From assembly GCF_001748145.1 (NCBI RefSeq), contig NZ_BCQA01000001.1, forward strand, positions 5,296,501 through 5,360,500: a stretch of 64,000 bases of DNA, written 5' to 3'. Below, one piece after another: positions 1 through 9,900 of this stretch (position 1 is its first letter; each line of letters starts with the position of its first letter). A program made the translations under genes and the position numbers. Source of the DNA: Bosea sp. BIWAKO-01. GTDB lineage: Bacteria; Pseudomonadota; Alphaproteobacteria; Rhizobiales; Beijerinckiaceae. The notes below the pieces were generated by a model. That model was not told the DNA's origin. It worked only from the letters and a program-made list of their open reading frames with translations, and did not search any database.

Positions 1-349
1 TCATCATCACTGCGCCGATCCCCATTCCCCGCGTTTCCGGCGCAACGTGGACACTCTCGAATTTCGCGCGCTTGCGCCCTCGTGCGGCGAAACCCGGAAT
101 GAGCGTGACCTGAAAGGTGCCGACGACCTCTCCGGCGCGCTCGGCGACGAAGAGTGTGGTGTCGGGGCTCGCCAGAACCTCGTCGAAGGCCCGCTCATAG
201 TCCGGGTGCGCGGCTTCAGCCGCAGCGTCCTGTTCCGTCACTGTCTGTGTTGCGGAGCCAAGCATGACCAGGCTGGCGACACGCTGGACATCTTCGCGCC
301 GGGCCTGGCGAATGGAGATCTCGGACGGATCGATCTTGCTTTTGCTCAT
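1..349 (-). CDS. GNAT family N-acetyltransferase (3' part beyond the window edge)
   Basis: The frame starts with ATG at 349 (MSKSKIDPSEISIRQARRED) and stays open for 116 codons to the left edge, so the C-terminus is missing. The stretch FVAERAGEVVGTFQVTL followed by a beta strand and RGMGIGAVMM, an R-x-x-G-x-G/A acetyl-CoA pyrophosphate loop, is the GNAT signature. Acetyl-CoA dependence is known for the family; the acceptor substrate cannot be read from sequence. It lies 118 bp downstream of a second GNAT gene on the same strand, so both probably follow gatB in one transcript. The two proteins are clearly diverged rather than a recent duplication. Confidence 0.8.
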   Translation of the reverse strand, partial: MSKSKIDPSEISIRQARREDVQRVASLVMLGSATQTVTEQDAAAEAAHPDYERAFDEVLASPDTTLFVAERAGEVVGTFQVTLIPGFAARGRKRAKFESVHVAPETRGMGIGAVMM

Positions 350-467
350 GGTCAGGCCTCCGGACCGCTGGACAGCCCCGCGGTTGGCGCGGTGTTAGCA
401 AAGCCCCTTCTGAAACGGAACTCGGCACGCCGGCCCATGTGGCCCGCTCAGGCTCCGCCGGCTGCCG

Positions 468-974
468 TCACTCGGCAAACAGGCGCTTTGCCATCAGCAA
501 GGTGTTTGGCGTGTCGTCGCGGCCATCGAACCGGGCCGAGCGCTGCAGGAAGAAGCCCATCCGCTCGTAGAACGCGATCGCGGGCTCGTTCTGCAGCTCG
601 ACTTCCAGCCGTGCGACCGGCGCCAGGGGGAAATGGGCGAGCGTGACGTGCAGCAGGGTTCGGCCGATCCCGACGCCCTGATAGGTCGGCAGAACATAGA
701 GCCGCGTCAGCAGCGCCGCCCGGTCGCGCTCGCGGCGGGCGGACGAGGTCGCAACGATCTGGTCGTCGACCAGAGCGACGAGAAAGGCCTCGCCGTCGCG
801 ATCGAGCTGGGCGCTCAGATTCTCCAGCGAATGCCAGGCATTGGTGATCTCGGCGACACGCTGCCAGCCATAGATGCCGTCATAGGTGGCATGCCAGGTC
901 TCGACCAACAGCGAGCGGACGGCCGGGAGATCGGCCGCAACCGCGTCGCGGATGATGAGCCTGTCTGGCGTCAC
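468..974 (-). CDS. GNAT family N-acetyltransferase
   Basis: The 168-residue protein is a full-length single GNAT domain. Visible elements are [17 protein letters not shown] at the N-terminus, the acetyl-CoA loop [11 protein letters not shown] near residues 99-109, and the C-terminal [16 protein letters not shown] motif typical of the fold. The start is GTG at 974, which overlaps the gatB stop in a GTGA arrangement and implies translational coupling to gatB. The acceptor (a small amine or a protein N-terminus) is unknown. The family call is firm; any specific role would be guesswork. Confidence 0.87.
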   Translation of the reverse strand: MTPDRLIIRDAVAADLPAVRSLLVETWHATYDGIYGWQRVAEITNAWHSLENLSAQLDRDGEAFLVALVDDQIVATSSARRERDRAALLTRLYVLPTYQGVGIGRTLLHVTLAHFPLAPVARLEVELQNEPAIAFYERMGFFLQRSARFDGRDDTPNTLLMAKRLFAE

Positions 975-2452
975 TCGATACCCAGCTTCTTCTTCAGTAT
1001 CTCGTTCAGCGCCTGCGGATTGGCCTTTCCGCCCGACGCCTTCATGGCCTGGCCGACGAACCAGCCGAGCATGGTCGGCTTCAGCTTGACCTGCTCGACC
1101 TTGTCGGGATTGCCGGCGATGATCTCGTCGACCGCCTTCTCGATCGCACCGGTATCGGTCACCTGCTTCATGCCGCGCGTCTCGACGATCTCGCGCGGAT
1201 CGCCCCCCTCGGACCAGAGGATCTCGAACAGATCCTTGGCGATCTTGCCCGAAATGACGCTCTCGCCAAGCAGATCCACGAGGCCGCCGAGCTGGGCGGC
1301 AGAGACCGGCGAGGCGGTCACATCCTTGCCTTCCTTGTTCAGGCGGCCGAACAACTCGTTGATGACCCAGTTGGCGGCGGCCTTGCCGTCGCGGCCCTTG
1401 GCGACAGCCTCGAAGTAATCCGCCTGCTCGCGCTCGGCGACGAGCACGGAGGCATCATAGGGCGTCAGGCCGTATTCGGCGATGAAGCGCGCCTTCTTGG
1501 CGTCGGGCAGTTCCGGCAGCGCTGCCTTCAGGTCCTGGACGAAGGCGTCGTCGAATTCGAGCGGCAGCAGGTCCGGGTCCGGGAAATAGCGATAATCATG
1601 CGCCTCCTCCTTGGAGCGCATCGAACGGGTCTCGCCCTTGCCGGGATCATAGAGCCGCGTTTCCTGGTCGATCTTGCCGCCATCCTCAAGGATGCCGACC
1701 TGGCGACGCGCCTCGACATCGACCGCCTGGCCGATGAAGCGGATCGAGTTGACGTTCTTGATCTCGCAGCGCGTGCCGAGGGGCTCGCCGGGGCGGCGCA
1801 CCGAGACGTTGACGTCAGCGCGCAGGTTGCCCTTCTCCATGTCGCCATCGCAGGTGCCGAGATAGCGCAGGATGGTGCGCAGCTTGGTGACAAAGGCCTT
1901 GGCCTCGTCGGCCGAGCGCAGGTCGGGGCGCGAGACGATCTCCATCAGCGCGACGCCGGAGCGGTTGAGATCGACGAAGCTCATCGTCGGATGCTGGTCA
2001 TGGATCGACTTGCCGGCATCCTGCTCCAGATGGAGCCGCTCGATGCCGACGCTGATCTGCTCGGTCGGCGAGAGATCGACGACGATCTCACCTTCGCCGA
2101 CGATCGGGCTCTTGTACTGGCTGATCTGGTAGCCCTGCGGCAGGTCGGGATAAAAATAGTTCTTGCGATCGAACACGGACCGGTTGTTGATGCGCGCGTT
2201 CAACCCTAGGCCGGTACGAACTGCCTGACGCACGCATTCGGCATTGATCACCGGCAGCATGCCGGGCATCGCCGCGTCGACCAGGCTGACATGCTCGTTC
2301 GGCTCGCCCCCGAAGGCGGTGGAGGCGCCTGAGAAGAGTTTCGCGTTGGAGGTGACCTGGGCATGGATTTCCATGCCGATGATGATCTCCCAATCGCCAG
2401 TTGCACCCTTGATCAGCTTCTTCGGGTCGGCAGGGCGGGCATGCGCGTTCAT
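971..2452 (-). CDS. gatB: Asp-tRNA(Asn)/Glu-tRNA(Gln) amidotransferase subunit B
   Basis: GatB is the kinase and transamidation subunit of the GatCAB complex, which converts misacylated Glu-tRNA(Gln) and Asp-tRNA(Asn) to Gln-tRNA and Asn-tRNA in organisms lacking GlnRS or AsnRS. The 493-residue protein has the family start block [14 protein letters not shown] (about residues 19-32), the conserved [19 protein letters not shown] block ([15 protein letters not shown] here), and a C-terminal YqeY-like tRNA-binding tail. ATG 2452 was chosen over an upstream in-frame start at 2611 because a GGAAG ribosome site sits 6-7 bases before it and homologues start here. The partners gatA and gatC are 5.4 kb away, separated by an oppositely oriented efflux cassette. 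Confidence 0.96.
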   Translation of the reverse strand: MNAHARPADPKKLIKGATGDWEIIIGMEIHAQVTSNAKLFSGASTAFGGEPNEHVSLVDAAMPGMLPVINAECVRQAVRTGLGLNARINNRSVFDRKNYFYPDLPQGYQISQYKSPIVGEGEIVVDLSPTEQISVGIERLHLEQDAGKSIHDQHPTMSFVDLNRSGVALMEIVSRPDLRSADEAKAFVTKLRTILRYLGTCDGDMEKGNLRADVNVSVRRPGEPLGTRCEIKNVNSIRFIGQAVDVEARRQVGILEDGGKIDQETRLYDPGKGETRSMRSKEEAHDYRYFPDPDLLPLEFDDAFVQDLKAALPELPDAKKARFIAEYGLTPYDASVLVAEREQADYFEAVAKGRDGKAAANWVINELFGRLNKEGKDVTASPVSAAQLGGLVDLLGESVISGKIAKDLFEILWSEGGDPREIVETRGMKQVTDTGAIEKAVDEIIAGNPDKVEQVKLKPTMLGWFVGQAMKASGGKANPQALNEILKKKLGIE

Positions 2453-2680
2453 ATCGGTCTTCCAACTCTGGTCAGGTCGCGTCTTCGGTAGAACCTTGGC
2501 GCGCGGGCGGCAAGCGTCTGTTGCCATCCTGTCACCCCCTGACCGGAATGTTGCTAATCTGTCGTCATTCGGCGCTGCTGTCGAGTGACGGAACTTGACA
2601 ATCGTCAGCATGCAACCTTTCTTGCGCGCGGCCCGGAAACCGAGAGTGGTTGCGCCGGCCCCGCTATCCGGAGTTTTTCC

Positions 2681-3838
2681 ATGCGAATCCGCCGCTCAAC
2701 GGGTCGGACTCTTGCTACCTTTGCGGTGCTGCTCGCGACGTCCGCCGCCACGGCCCTCGCCCAGGGCGCCCCACCGGCTCCGTCGGTCCAGACTGCAGCG
2801 CCGCTCGCCAAGCGCGTGACCAACTGGGATGAGTACACAGGTCGCTTCGAAGCACGCGAGCAGGTCGAGATCAGGGCTCGCGTCTCCGGCTTCCTCGACA
2901 GCATACATTTCCGCGACGGCGATCGGGTCAACAAGGGCGATCTGCTCTTCACCATCGACCAGCGCCCGTATCAGCTTGCCGTCGATGCGGCACGCGCCGA
3001 AGTCGCGCGCGCCAAGGCCCAGGTCGAGCTCGCCCAGAACGAGGTCGAGCGCGCCGAGGCCCTGACGCAGAACCGGACGATCACGGTTCGCGACATCGAC
3101 CAGCGCCGCGCCAACTTGAATGGTGCCGTCGCGTCCCACCAGGCGGCCGAGGCCAATCTCAAGACGGCCGAGCTCAATCTGGAATGGACGCAGGTTCGCG
3201 CGCCCCTGTCCGGCCGGATCTCGAACAAGCGCGTCGATGCGGGCAACCTCGTCGCGGGCGGCCAGTCGGGTGCGACACTGCTGACGACGATCGTCGCCAC
3301 CGATCCGATCAATTTCGTGTTCGATACGTCGGAAGCCGACTACCTCCGCTATTCCAGGCTTGCCGGCGAACAGCGTGGGCTGACGAACCGTGAGAGCGCG
3401 CCGACCGCACAGGTCAGGCTCGCCGACGAAACGACCTGGAAGCGCCAGGGCAAGATCGACTTCGTCGACAACGCCTTCAATGCCCGCTCAGGCACGATTC
3501 GCAGCCGCGCCGTATTCGAGAACAAGGACCAGTTCCTGACGCCCGGCACCTTCGGGCGCGTGCGCATCTATGCCGGCCAGGTCGACGCATTGCTCGTTCC
3601 CGACGCCGTCATCGTCTCGGACCAGGCCAGCAAGATCGTGCTGACGGTCGGCGCCGACAACAAGGTCGTGCCCAAGCCGGTGGTGCTCGGTCAGATCGCG
3701 GACGGGTTGCGCGTGATCACCAAGGGTCTGGAGAAGGACGACAAGGTCATCGTCAACGGGCTCGCCAGCCCGATGGTGCGGCCGGGCGCGACCGTCACAC
3801 CGCAGGCCGGCGAGATCAAGGTCGCCGCAACCAACTGA
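2681..3838 (+). CDS. RND efflux periplasmic adaptor (HlyD/MexA/AcrA family)
   Basis: The 385-residue membrane-fusion protein links an inner-membrane RND pump to an outer-membrane channel. Residues 1-28 form a signal peptide (hydrophobic core [17 protein letters not shown], then AQ). The lipoyl half-motifs [20 protein letters not shown] and [20 protein letters not shown] flank an alpha-helical hairpin rich in A/E/R (about residues 95-150). ATG 2681 has GGAG 7 bases upstream and begins a proper signal peptide, unlike the earlier frame start at 2585. There is no N-terminal lipobox cysteine. The pump gene follows after 72 bp in the same operon. No TolC-like channel or TetR regulator is adjacent. 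Confidence 0.93.
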   Translation: MRIRRSTGRTLATFAVLLATSAATALAQGAPPAPSVQTAAPLAKRVTNWDEYTGRFEAREQVEIRARVSGFLDSIHFRDGDRVNKGDLLFTIDQRPYQLAVDAARAEVARAKAQVELAQNEVERAEALTQNRTITVRDIDQRRANLNGAVASHQAAEANLKTAELNLEWTQVRAPLSGRISNKRVDAGNLVAGGQSGATLLTTIVATDPINFVFDTSEADYLRYSRLAGEQRGLTNRESAPTAQVRLADETTWKRQGKIDFVDNAFNARSGTIRSRAVFENKDQFLTPGTFGRVRIYAGQVDALLVPDAVIVSDQASKIVLTVGADNKVVPKPVVLGQIADGLRVITKGLEKDDKVIVNGLASPMVRPGATVTPQAGEIKVAATN

Positions 3839-3910
3839 CGGCTCACGCCGCCATCACCGGAAGCGGACGGCATCGGCCGCCCGCCCTGCCCTCCCGGCCA
3901 GGACCCCAGC

Positions 3911-6900
3911 ATGTTCCGCTTTGCGCATTTCTTCATCGACCGGCCGATCTTCGCGACCGTTCTCTCGATCCTGCTGACGATCGCCGGCGCCATTGCGCAG
4001 CGCAGCCTGCCGATCGCGGAATATCCCGAGATCGCGCCGCCCACCGTCACGATCACCGCGACCTATCCGGGCGCATCGGCCGAGGTCGTCGCCTCGACCG
4101 TCGCAGCGCCGATCGAGCAGGAGGTCAACGGCGTCGACGATATGCTCTATATCTCGTCGCAATCGACCGGTGACGGGCGTGTCACGATCAGCGTCGTCTT
4201 CAAGGCGGGCACCGATGTCGACCAGGCACAGGTGCTGGTGCAGAACCGGGTCTCGGCTGCCGAACCGCGCCTGCCGCAAGACGTTCGTACGCTCGGCCTG
4301 CAGGTCCGCAAGGCCTCGCCCGACTTCCTGATGGTCATCCACATGCTGTCGCCCGACGGCTCGCGCGACCAGCAATACGTCTCGAATTACACGACGCTGA
4401 ACGTGAAGGACGTGCTGACCCGCGTCGAAGGCGTCGGCGACGTGCAGGTCTTCGGCGCGCGCGACTACTCGATGCGTGTCTGGCTCGATCCCGCCAAGGT
4501 CGCGGCGCGCAATCTGACGGCCGGGGATGTCATCGCCGCGATCCGCGCCGCCAACATTCAGGTCGCCGCCGGAGCGATCAACCAGCCGCCGGCGAAGTCG
4601 GATGGCGCCTTCCAGCTTTCGGTCAATACGCAGGGACGCCTGACCAGCATCGACGAGTTCTACAACATCGTCGTTCGCTCAGACGCAGATGGCGGCACGA
4701 TCCGCGTTCGCGACGTCGCCCGCGTCGAACTTGGCGCGCAGGACTATCTCTCGAACTCCTATCTCGACAACAAGGAAGCCGTCGCGATCGGCGTGTTCCA
4801 GCGTCCGGGCTCGAATGCGTTGTCGGCGTCCGAAGCTCTTATCAAGACGATGGACGGGCTGTCGAAAAACTTCCCGGCCGGGGTCGAGTACAAGATCGTC
4901 TACAACCCGACGGAGTTCATCGCTGAATCCGTCTCCGCCGTGGTGACGACGCTGCTCGAGGCGATCGTGCTCGTCGTCTTCGTCGTGATCCTGTTCCTGC
5001 AGACCTGGCGTGCGGCGATCATCCCTATCATCGCGATCCCGGTTTCGCTGGTCGGCACCTTCCTGGTGATGAGCGCGGTCGGCATCTCCTTCAACACGAT
5101 TTCGCTGCTGGCGCTGGTGCTGGCCATCGGTATCGTGGTCGACGACGCGATCGTCGTCGTTGAGAATGTCGAGCGCTATCTGGCGCAAGGCATGAGCGCC
5201 AAGGAAGCAGCGCACAAGACCATGGACGAGGTCGGCGGCGCCCTGCTCGCGATCGCGCTCGTGCTGTGCGCCGTGTTCATTCCGACCGCCTTCATCACCG
5301 GTCTGCAGGGCACGTTCTACCAGCAGTTCGCAGTTACGATCGCAGCTTCGACGGCGATCTCGTGCTTCGTTTCGCTGACGCTGTCGCCGGCGCTGTCGGC
5401 GATCCTGCTGAAGCCACACAGCCATGAGGAGCCGAAGGGTTTCTTCGCGGCGATCAGCGCGCCGCTGCGTTGGTTCTTCAAATATTTCAACATGGCCTTC
5501 GACTGGCTCTCGCGCGGCTATGGCGCGGTGACCTCGCGTCTGATCCGGGTCGGCGTCCTGATGCTGCTGGTCTATGCCGCCCTGATCGCGGTCGCCGGCC
5601 AGCGCCTGGCGGCGATTCCGACCGGCCTCGTCCCGCAGCTCGACCGCGGCTACTTCATCGCCGTCGTGCAGCTGCCTCCGGGCTCGTCGCTGCCGCGAAC
5701 CGACGAGGTCATCCGCAAGGCGACCGACATGCTGCTGTCGCGGCCTGGCGTCGCCCATATCGTCGCCTTCGCCGGCCTTGACGGCGCAACCTTCACCCTG
5801 GCGCCCAACGCCGGCGTCGCCTTCGTCACCCTCACCGACTTCAGGGAAAGGGCCAAGGCTGGCCTGACGACCCAGGGCATCCTCAACGATCTGCGCAGCC
5901 AGCTGGGCCAGATCGGCGAGGCCTTCGCCCTGGTGATCGAGCCTCCCGCCGTTCCCGGAATCGGCAACGGTGGTGGTCTCAAGGGCTATGTCCAGGATCG
6001 CGGCGGGCGCGGCCTGCCGGCGCTCGAGGGCGCGACCTGGGCTGTGGCGGGAACCGCGGGCCAGGCTCCGGGAATCCAGCAGCCGTTCACGCTGTTCTCG
6101 ACCAGGACGCCGCAGATCTACGCCGATATCGACCGGACCAAGGCTGAAATGCTCGGTGTGCCCGTAACCCGGGTGTTCGAGACCCTGTCGGTCTATATGG
6201 GGTCGGCCTATGTCAACGATTTCAATATCCTGGGCCGCACCTTCCGGGTGACAGCGCAGGCCGACAACCCCTACCGGCTCGACATCCGCGACGTCGCGGC
6301 GTTGAAGACGCGCAATGTCGACGGCGAGATGGTGCCGATCGGCTCGGTCGCGACCTTCTCCGACACGACCGGCGCCTATCGCGTGCCGCGCTACAACCTC
6401 TATCCGGCGGCCGAGGTCCAGCTTTCGATGGCGCGTGGCTACTCGACCGGCCAGGGCATCGCGGAGGTGGAGAAGATCGCGCAGCAGGTTCTGCCGGCCG
6501 GGTTCGGTTTCGAATGGACCGAGATCGCATTGCAGGAGAAGCTCGCCGGCAACACTGCGATCATCGCCTTCGGCCTCGCCGTCGTCTTCGTCTTCCTGCT
6601 GCTGGCGGCACTGTACGAGAGCTGGACCTTGCCACTCGCGGTTATCCTGATCGTGCCGATGTGTATTCTCGCGGCGATGGTCGGCGTGGGTTACAAGGAC
6701 TTCGATCGCAACGTGCTCGTCGATATCGGTCTCGTCGTGCTCGTCGGCCTTGCTGCGAAGAACGCGATCCTGATCGTCGAATTCGCCAAGCAGGCCGAGG
6801 ACGAGGGCATGAGCCGGCGCGAGGCTGCGATCGCAGCGGCCAGGACCCGGTTGCGACCGATCTTGATGACGTCGCTCGCCTTCATCCTTGGCGTGCTGCC

Positions 6901-7105
6901 CCTGACGATCTCCGTCGGAGCCGGTGCCGAAATGCGCCAGGTTCTCGGCGTCGCGGTGTTCTCCGGCATGATAGGCGTGACGCTGTTCGGTCTGCTGTTC
7001 ACGCCGGTGTTCTATGTGGTGGTGCGCTGGCTCGCGAGTCTGTTCGAGAGGAAGAAGAAGGGCGAACCTGCCGCCGGCAAGGATGCGCATCCGGCAACGC
7101 ATTGA
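3911..7105 (+). CDS. RND multidrug efflux permease (AcrB/HAE1 family)
   Basis: This is a proton-driven inner-membrane exporter of 1064 residues, the usual HAE1 length. N-terminal MFRFAHFFIDRPIFATVLSI is the first transmembrane helix, followed by the periplasmic pore domain (PIAEYPEIAPPTVTITATYPGAS). TM4 carries the proton-relay pair in GIVVDDAIVVVENVER (Asp about 410-411), and TM10 has the matching lysine in GLAAKNAILIVEFAKQ (about 949). Twelve TM helices and two periplasmic loops are evident. It pairs with the adaptor upstream. Substrates cannot be deduced. The outer-membrane partner must be encoded elsewhere. Confidence 0.95.
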   Translation: MFRFAHFFIDRPIFATVLSILLTIAGAIAQRSLPIAEYPEIAPPTVTITATYPGASAEVVASTVAAPIEQEVNGVDDMLYISSQSTGDGRVTISVVFKAGTDVDQAQVLVQNRVSAAEPRLPQDVRTLGLQVRKASPDFLMVIHMLSPDGSRDQQYVSNYTTLNVKDVLTRVEGVGDVQVFGARDYSMRVWLDPAKVAARNLTAGDVIAAIRAANIQVAAGAINQPPAKSDGAFQLSVNTQGRLTSIDEFYNIVVRSDADGGTIRVRDVARVELGAQDYLSNSYLDNKEAVAIGVFQRPGSNALSASEALIKTMDGLSKNFPAGVEYKIVYNPTEFIAESVSAVVTTLLEAIVLVVFVVILFLQTWRAAIIPIIAIPVSLVGTFLVMSAVGISFNTISLLALVLAIGIVVDDAIVVVENVERYLAQGMSAKEAAHKTMDEVGGALLAIALVLCAVFIPTAFITGLQGTFYQQFAVTIAASTAISCFVSLTLSPALSAILLKPHSHEEPKGFFAAISAPLRWFFKYFNMAFDWLSRGYGAVTSRLIRVGVLMLLVYAALIAVAGQRLAAIPTGLVPQLDRGYFIAVVQLPPGSSLPRTDEVIRKATDMLLSRPGVAHIVAFAGLDGATFTLAPNAGVAFVTLTDFRERAKAGLTTQGILNDLRSQLGQIGEAFALVIEPPAVPGIGNGGGLKGYVQDRGGRGLPALEGATWAVAGTAGQAPGIQQPFTLFSTRTPQIYADIDRTKAEMLGVPVTRVFETLSVYMGSAYVNDFNILGRTFRVTAQADNPYRLDIRDVAALKTRNVDGEMVPIGSVATFSDTTGAYRVPRYNLYPAAEVQLSMARGYSTGQGIAEVEKIAQQVLPAGFGFEWTEIALQEKLAGNTAIIAFGLAVVFVFLLLAALYESWTLPLAVILIVPMCILAAMVGVGYKDFDRNVLVDIGLVVLVGLAAKNAILIVEFAKQAEDEGMSRREAAIAAARTRLRPILMTSLAFILGVLPLTISVGAGAEMRQVLGVAVFSGMIGVTLFGLLFTPVFYVVVRWLASLFERKKKGEPAAGKDAHPATH

Positions 7106-7127
7106 CGAAGCCTCCCGGACCAGCGCG

Positions 7128-7802
7128 ATGTCGATTTCCATTATCCTCGTCGCGCTGGCCCTCTCGTCCTTTGCAGCCCTGGGCTGCGCCAGCATGCTCC
7201 TTGAGCGCGCAAGGCTGAAACGCACCAGGTATATTCACGACTACGCTTGGCCACCGGGCTTGCTGGACAAGCTGACGAAGCATCATCCAAGCCTGTGTCC
7301 TGACGATGTTGAGATGGTCTCGCAGGGCCTGCGCCAGTTCTTTAGGGCCTATCTCGGATCAGGCTCTCGCTACGTGGCCATGCCATCGCAGGTCGCAGAC
7401 GATCTCTGGCACGAGTTCATCCTGTATACGCGCGATTATCAGGCCTTCTGTCGGCGCGCCTTTGGTGGATTCCTGCATCACACCCCTGCGGCTGGGCTCA
7501 GCGAGCAGCACACGCGCAGCAATGAAGGCTTACGCAGGGTCTGGCGGCATTGCTGCCGTGAGGAGGAAATCAACACGATGCGGCCGGATCGGCTGCCGCT
7601 GCTCTTTGCGCTCGACATCAAGCTGAGCATACCGAACGGCTTCTACTATCACCCGGATTGCACGGAGCTTCGCTGCCGCGGCGAGGCTGGGGTTCAATGC
7701 GGCGGCGATTTCGCCACCGCCCGGGACACTCCTGGAGGTTCCGGCTGCGGCGGCGGTGGTTGTGGTGGTGACAGCGGCTGTGGTGGTGGCGGTGGCGACT
7801 AG
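7128..7802 (+). CDS. Membrane-anchored GRDP-like protein with Gly/Cys-rich tail
   Basis: The 224-residue protein begins with an N-terminal TM helix (about residues 3-22). A central block, VADDLWHEFILYTRDYQAFC then GGFLHHTP, resembles the glycine-rich-domain protein family (GRDP/DUF1399 type, with a WH...Y..FC...H pattern). A short segment PNGFYYHPDCTELRCRG precedes a tail of Gly with five regularly spaced Cys (from about residue 203). Function is unknown. The start ATG 7128 gives the TM helix; earlier starts lie inside the pump gene. It begins 22 bp after the pump stop and may be co-transcribed. The Cys/Gly tail could bind metal or form a disulfide-rich stalk, which is speculation. Confidence 0.7.
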   Translation: MSISIILVALALSSFAALGCASMLLERARLKRTRYIHDYAWPPGLLDKLTKHHPSLCPDDVEMVSQGLRQFFRAYLGSGSRYVAMPSQVADDLWHEFILYTRDYQAFCRRAFGGFLHHTPAAGLSEQHTRSNEGLRRVWRHCCREEEINTMRPDRLPLLFALDIKLSIPNGFYYHPDCTELRCRGEAGVQCGGDFATARDTPGGSGCGGGGCGGDSGCGGGGGD

Positions 7803-7811
7803 GTCAGGCGC

Positions 7812-9326
7812 TTACGCCCACCACTTCTCGCCGACCGTGAAGCGGCCGGCCGCGTCCTCGATGACCTGGCCCAGCGAGAACAGCGTCTCCTCGTCGAAGG
7901 GGCGGCCGATCAGCTGCAGGCCAAGCGGCAGGCCCTGCGCATCCTGTCCGGCGGGCACCGCGATGCCCGGCAGGCCGGCCATGTTCACCGTGACCGTGAA
8001 GACGTCGTTGAGATACATCTCGACCGGGTCGGACGAGCCCTTCTCGCCGATGCCGAAGGCCGCCGAGGGCGTCGCCGGCGTCAGAACGGCGTCGATTCCG
8101 TCGGCATAGGCCAACTCGAAATCGCGCTTGATCAGCGTGCGGACCTTCTGGGCCTTGAGATAATAGGCGTCGTAATAGCCGGCCGAGAGCACATAGGTGC
8201 CGATCATGATGCGGCGCTTGACCTCGGCGCCAAAGCCTTCGGCGCGGGTCTTCTCATACATCTCGACGATGTCGCGCCCCGGCACGCGCAGGCCGTAGCG
8301 CACGCCGTCATAGCGGGCGAGGTTGGAGGAGGCTTCCGCCGGCGCGACGATGTAATAGGCCGGCAGAGCGTATTTCGTGTGGGGCAGCGAGATGTTGACG
8401 ATCTCGGCACCGGCCGCCTTCAGCCAGGCGATGCCCTGCTGCCAGAGAGCCTCGATCTCAGGCGACATGCCGTCGAGCCGGTATTCCTTGGGAATGCCGA
8501 TCTTCATGCCCTTCACCGAGCGGCCGACCGCGGCCTCGTAGTCGGGCACGGCGAGGTTCGCGGAGGTCGTGTCCTTGGCATCGTAGCCGGCCATCGAGCG
8601 CAGCATCACGGCGCTGTCGCGCACCGTCTTGCCGATCGGACCGGCCTGGTCGAGCGAAGAAGCGAAAGCGACCGTGCCCCAGCGTGAGCAGCGGCCATAG
8701 GTCGGCTTGATGCCGACTGTCCCGGTGAAGGCCGCCGGCTGGCGGATCGAGCCGCCGGTATCGGTTGCGGTGGCGGCCAGGCAGAGGTCGGCGGCGACGG
8801 CGGCGGCCGAGCCGCCCGACGAGCCCCCCGGAACCAGATGGTTGCCCTCGATTGCGCCGGAGCCCCCTGCTCCGACATTCGAGCCGCTGCGGCGCCAGGG
8901 ATTGACGACATTGCCGAAGGCGCTGGTCTCGTTCGACGAGCCCATGGCGAACTCGTCATTGTTGAGCTTGCCAAGCATCACCGCGCCGTCGCGCCAGAGC
9001 TGGCTCGTCACGGTGGATTCATAGGCCGGCACGAACTCGCCAAGGATCTTGGAGCAGGCGGTGGTGCGCACGCCCTCGGTGGCGAAGAGGTCCTTGATGC
9101 CGAGCGGCAGACCTTCGAGCGGGCCGCCCTCGCCCTTCGCCAGCCTGGCATCGGACGCCTCAGCCTGCTTCAGCGCGTGTTCCGGCGTCTCCAGCACGAA
9201 GGCGTTGAGCGCGCGGGCCTTCTCGATGGCGGCGATATGCGCCTTGGCGAGGTCGGTCGCGGAGAAGGTCTTTGCCTTGAGGCCGTCGCGGGCCTCGGTC
9301 AGCGTCAGGCGGGTCAGGTCGGTCAC
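7812..9326 (-). CDS. gatA: Asp-tRNA(Asn)/Glu-tRNA(Gln) amidotransferase subunit A
   Basis: GatA is the glutaminase of GatCAB and belongs to the amidase signature family. The triad is visible: Lys about 78 in [10 protein letters not shown], cis-Ser about 169 in [14 protein letters not shown], and nucleophile Ser about 193 in [14 protein letters not shown] at 9326 begins [12 protein letters not shown] and gives 504 residues. No ATG lies nearby, and the frame's further N-terminal extension reads as non-family sequence. gatC lies 86 bp upstream. One oddity is a Gly-rich stretch of about 12 residues ([11 protein letters not shown]) between the NPWRR and PGGSSGG blocks, where relatives are shorter. 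Confidence 0.94.
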   Translation of the reverse strand: MTDLTRLTLTEARDGLKAKTFSATDLAKAHIAAIEKARALNAFVLETPEHALKQAEASDARLAKGEGGPLEGLPLGIKDLFATEGVRTTACSKILGEFVPAYESTVTSQLWRDGAVMLGKLNNDEFAMGSSNETSAFGNVVNPWRRSGSNVGAGGSGAIEGNHLVPGGSSGGSAAAVAADLCLAATATDTGGSIRQPAAFTGTVGIKPTYGRCSRWGTVAFASSLDQAGPIGKTVRDSAVMLRSMAGYDAKDTTSANLAVPDYEAAVGRSVKGMKIGIPKEYRLDGMSPEIEALWQQGIAWLKAAGAEIVNISLPHTKYALPAYYIVAPAEASSNLARYDGVRYGLRVPGRDIVEMYEKTRAEGFGAEVKRRIMIGTYVLSAGYYDAYYLKAQKVRTLIKRDFELAYADGIDAVLTPATPSAAFGIGEKGSSDPVEMYLNDVFTVTVNMAGLPGIAVPAGQDAQGLPLGLQLIGRPFDEETLFSLGQVIEDAAGRFTVGEKWWA

Positions 9327-9412
9327 GTCAGTGGTTTCCGGCAAATTGAACTGGGAGGAGCCCGCGGAGCGCGCCTGGCGCTTCCGGGGAGATGGAACGG
9401 GCGGATCAGCGC

Positions 9413-9700
9413 CTATTCGACCACCTTCGGCACCATGAAGAAATTGTCCTCGGAGACCGGCGCATTGGCGACGATCCGATCGGCGATCTCGCCATCGGTG
9501 ACGACATCCTGGCGCTGCGTCATCGCCATCGGCGTGACCGAGGTCATCGGCTCGACGCCGCTGACATCGACCTCGTCCAACTGCTCGACGAAGCCGAGAA
9601 TGGCGTTGAGCTCGGCTTGCAGCTTGGGCAGATCGGCCTCGGGCACGGCAATGCGCGCCAGATGCGCGACGCGCTTCACGGTGGCGAGATCGACCGACAT
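9413..9700 (-). CDS. gatC: Asp-tRNA(Asn)/Glu-tRNA(Gln) amidotransferase subunit C
   Basis: The 95-residue GatC wraps GatA against GatB and stabilises the complex. Family hallmarks are [17 protein letters not shown] at the N-terminus, [23 protein letters not shown] in the middle and the C-terminal [12 protein letters not shown] 9700 is preceded by AGGAG at good spacing; the frame's longer upstream start has no support. It is the first gene of a gatC-gatA pair. Confidence 0.95.
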   Translation of the reverse strand: MSVDLATVKRVAHLARIAVPEADLPKLQAELNAILGFVEQLDEVDVSGVEPMTSVTPMAMTQRQDVVTDGEIADRIVANAPVSEDNFFMVPKVVE

Positions 9701-9799
9701 GGCAGGCTCCTGAAACTGTGGCTGAACAAGCCGAAACTGATTTGCCCGCGCTATAGCGCGTCGGCGGCAAAAGGATAAGTCAATACTGACGGATCGTCG

Positions 9800-9824
9800 G
9801 GATCCCGGCCAAATACCGGGATCC
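9800..9824. terminator. Perfect hairpin between the MBL hydrolase gene and gatC
   Basis: Nine-base arms GGATCCCGG and CCGGGATCC flank a 7-base loop (9809-9815). It lies 77 bp past the hydrolase stop and 100 bp before the gatC start. There is no T-run, so it is either a weak terminator or one copy of a palindromic intergenic repeat; alphaproteobacteria commonly carry CCGGGATCC-type palindromes. Confidence 0.5.
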
Positions 9825-9900
9825 ATCGTCAGGGACCGGAGCTGGATGGAGACGGGAATAACGGGCTTCGTCGGCTATCCCCGGATGACACGGCCTTGCG

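Noticed and set aside
4679..7225. 848-codon open frame antisense to the RND pump
   Set aside because: Composition is Arg/Asp/Gln/His-rich with no domain; it is the usual antisense shadow of a high-GC gene whose sense strand is clearly AcrB-like.
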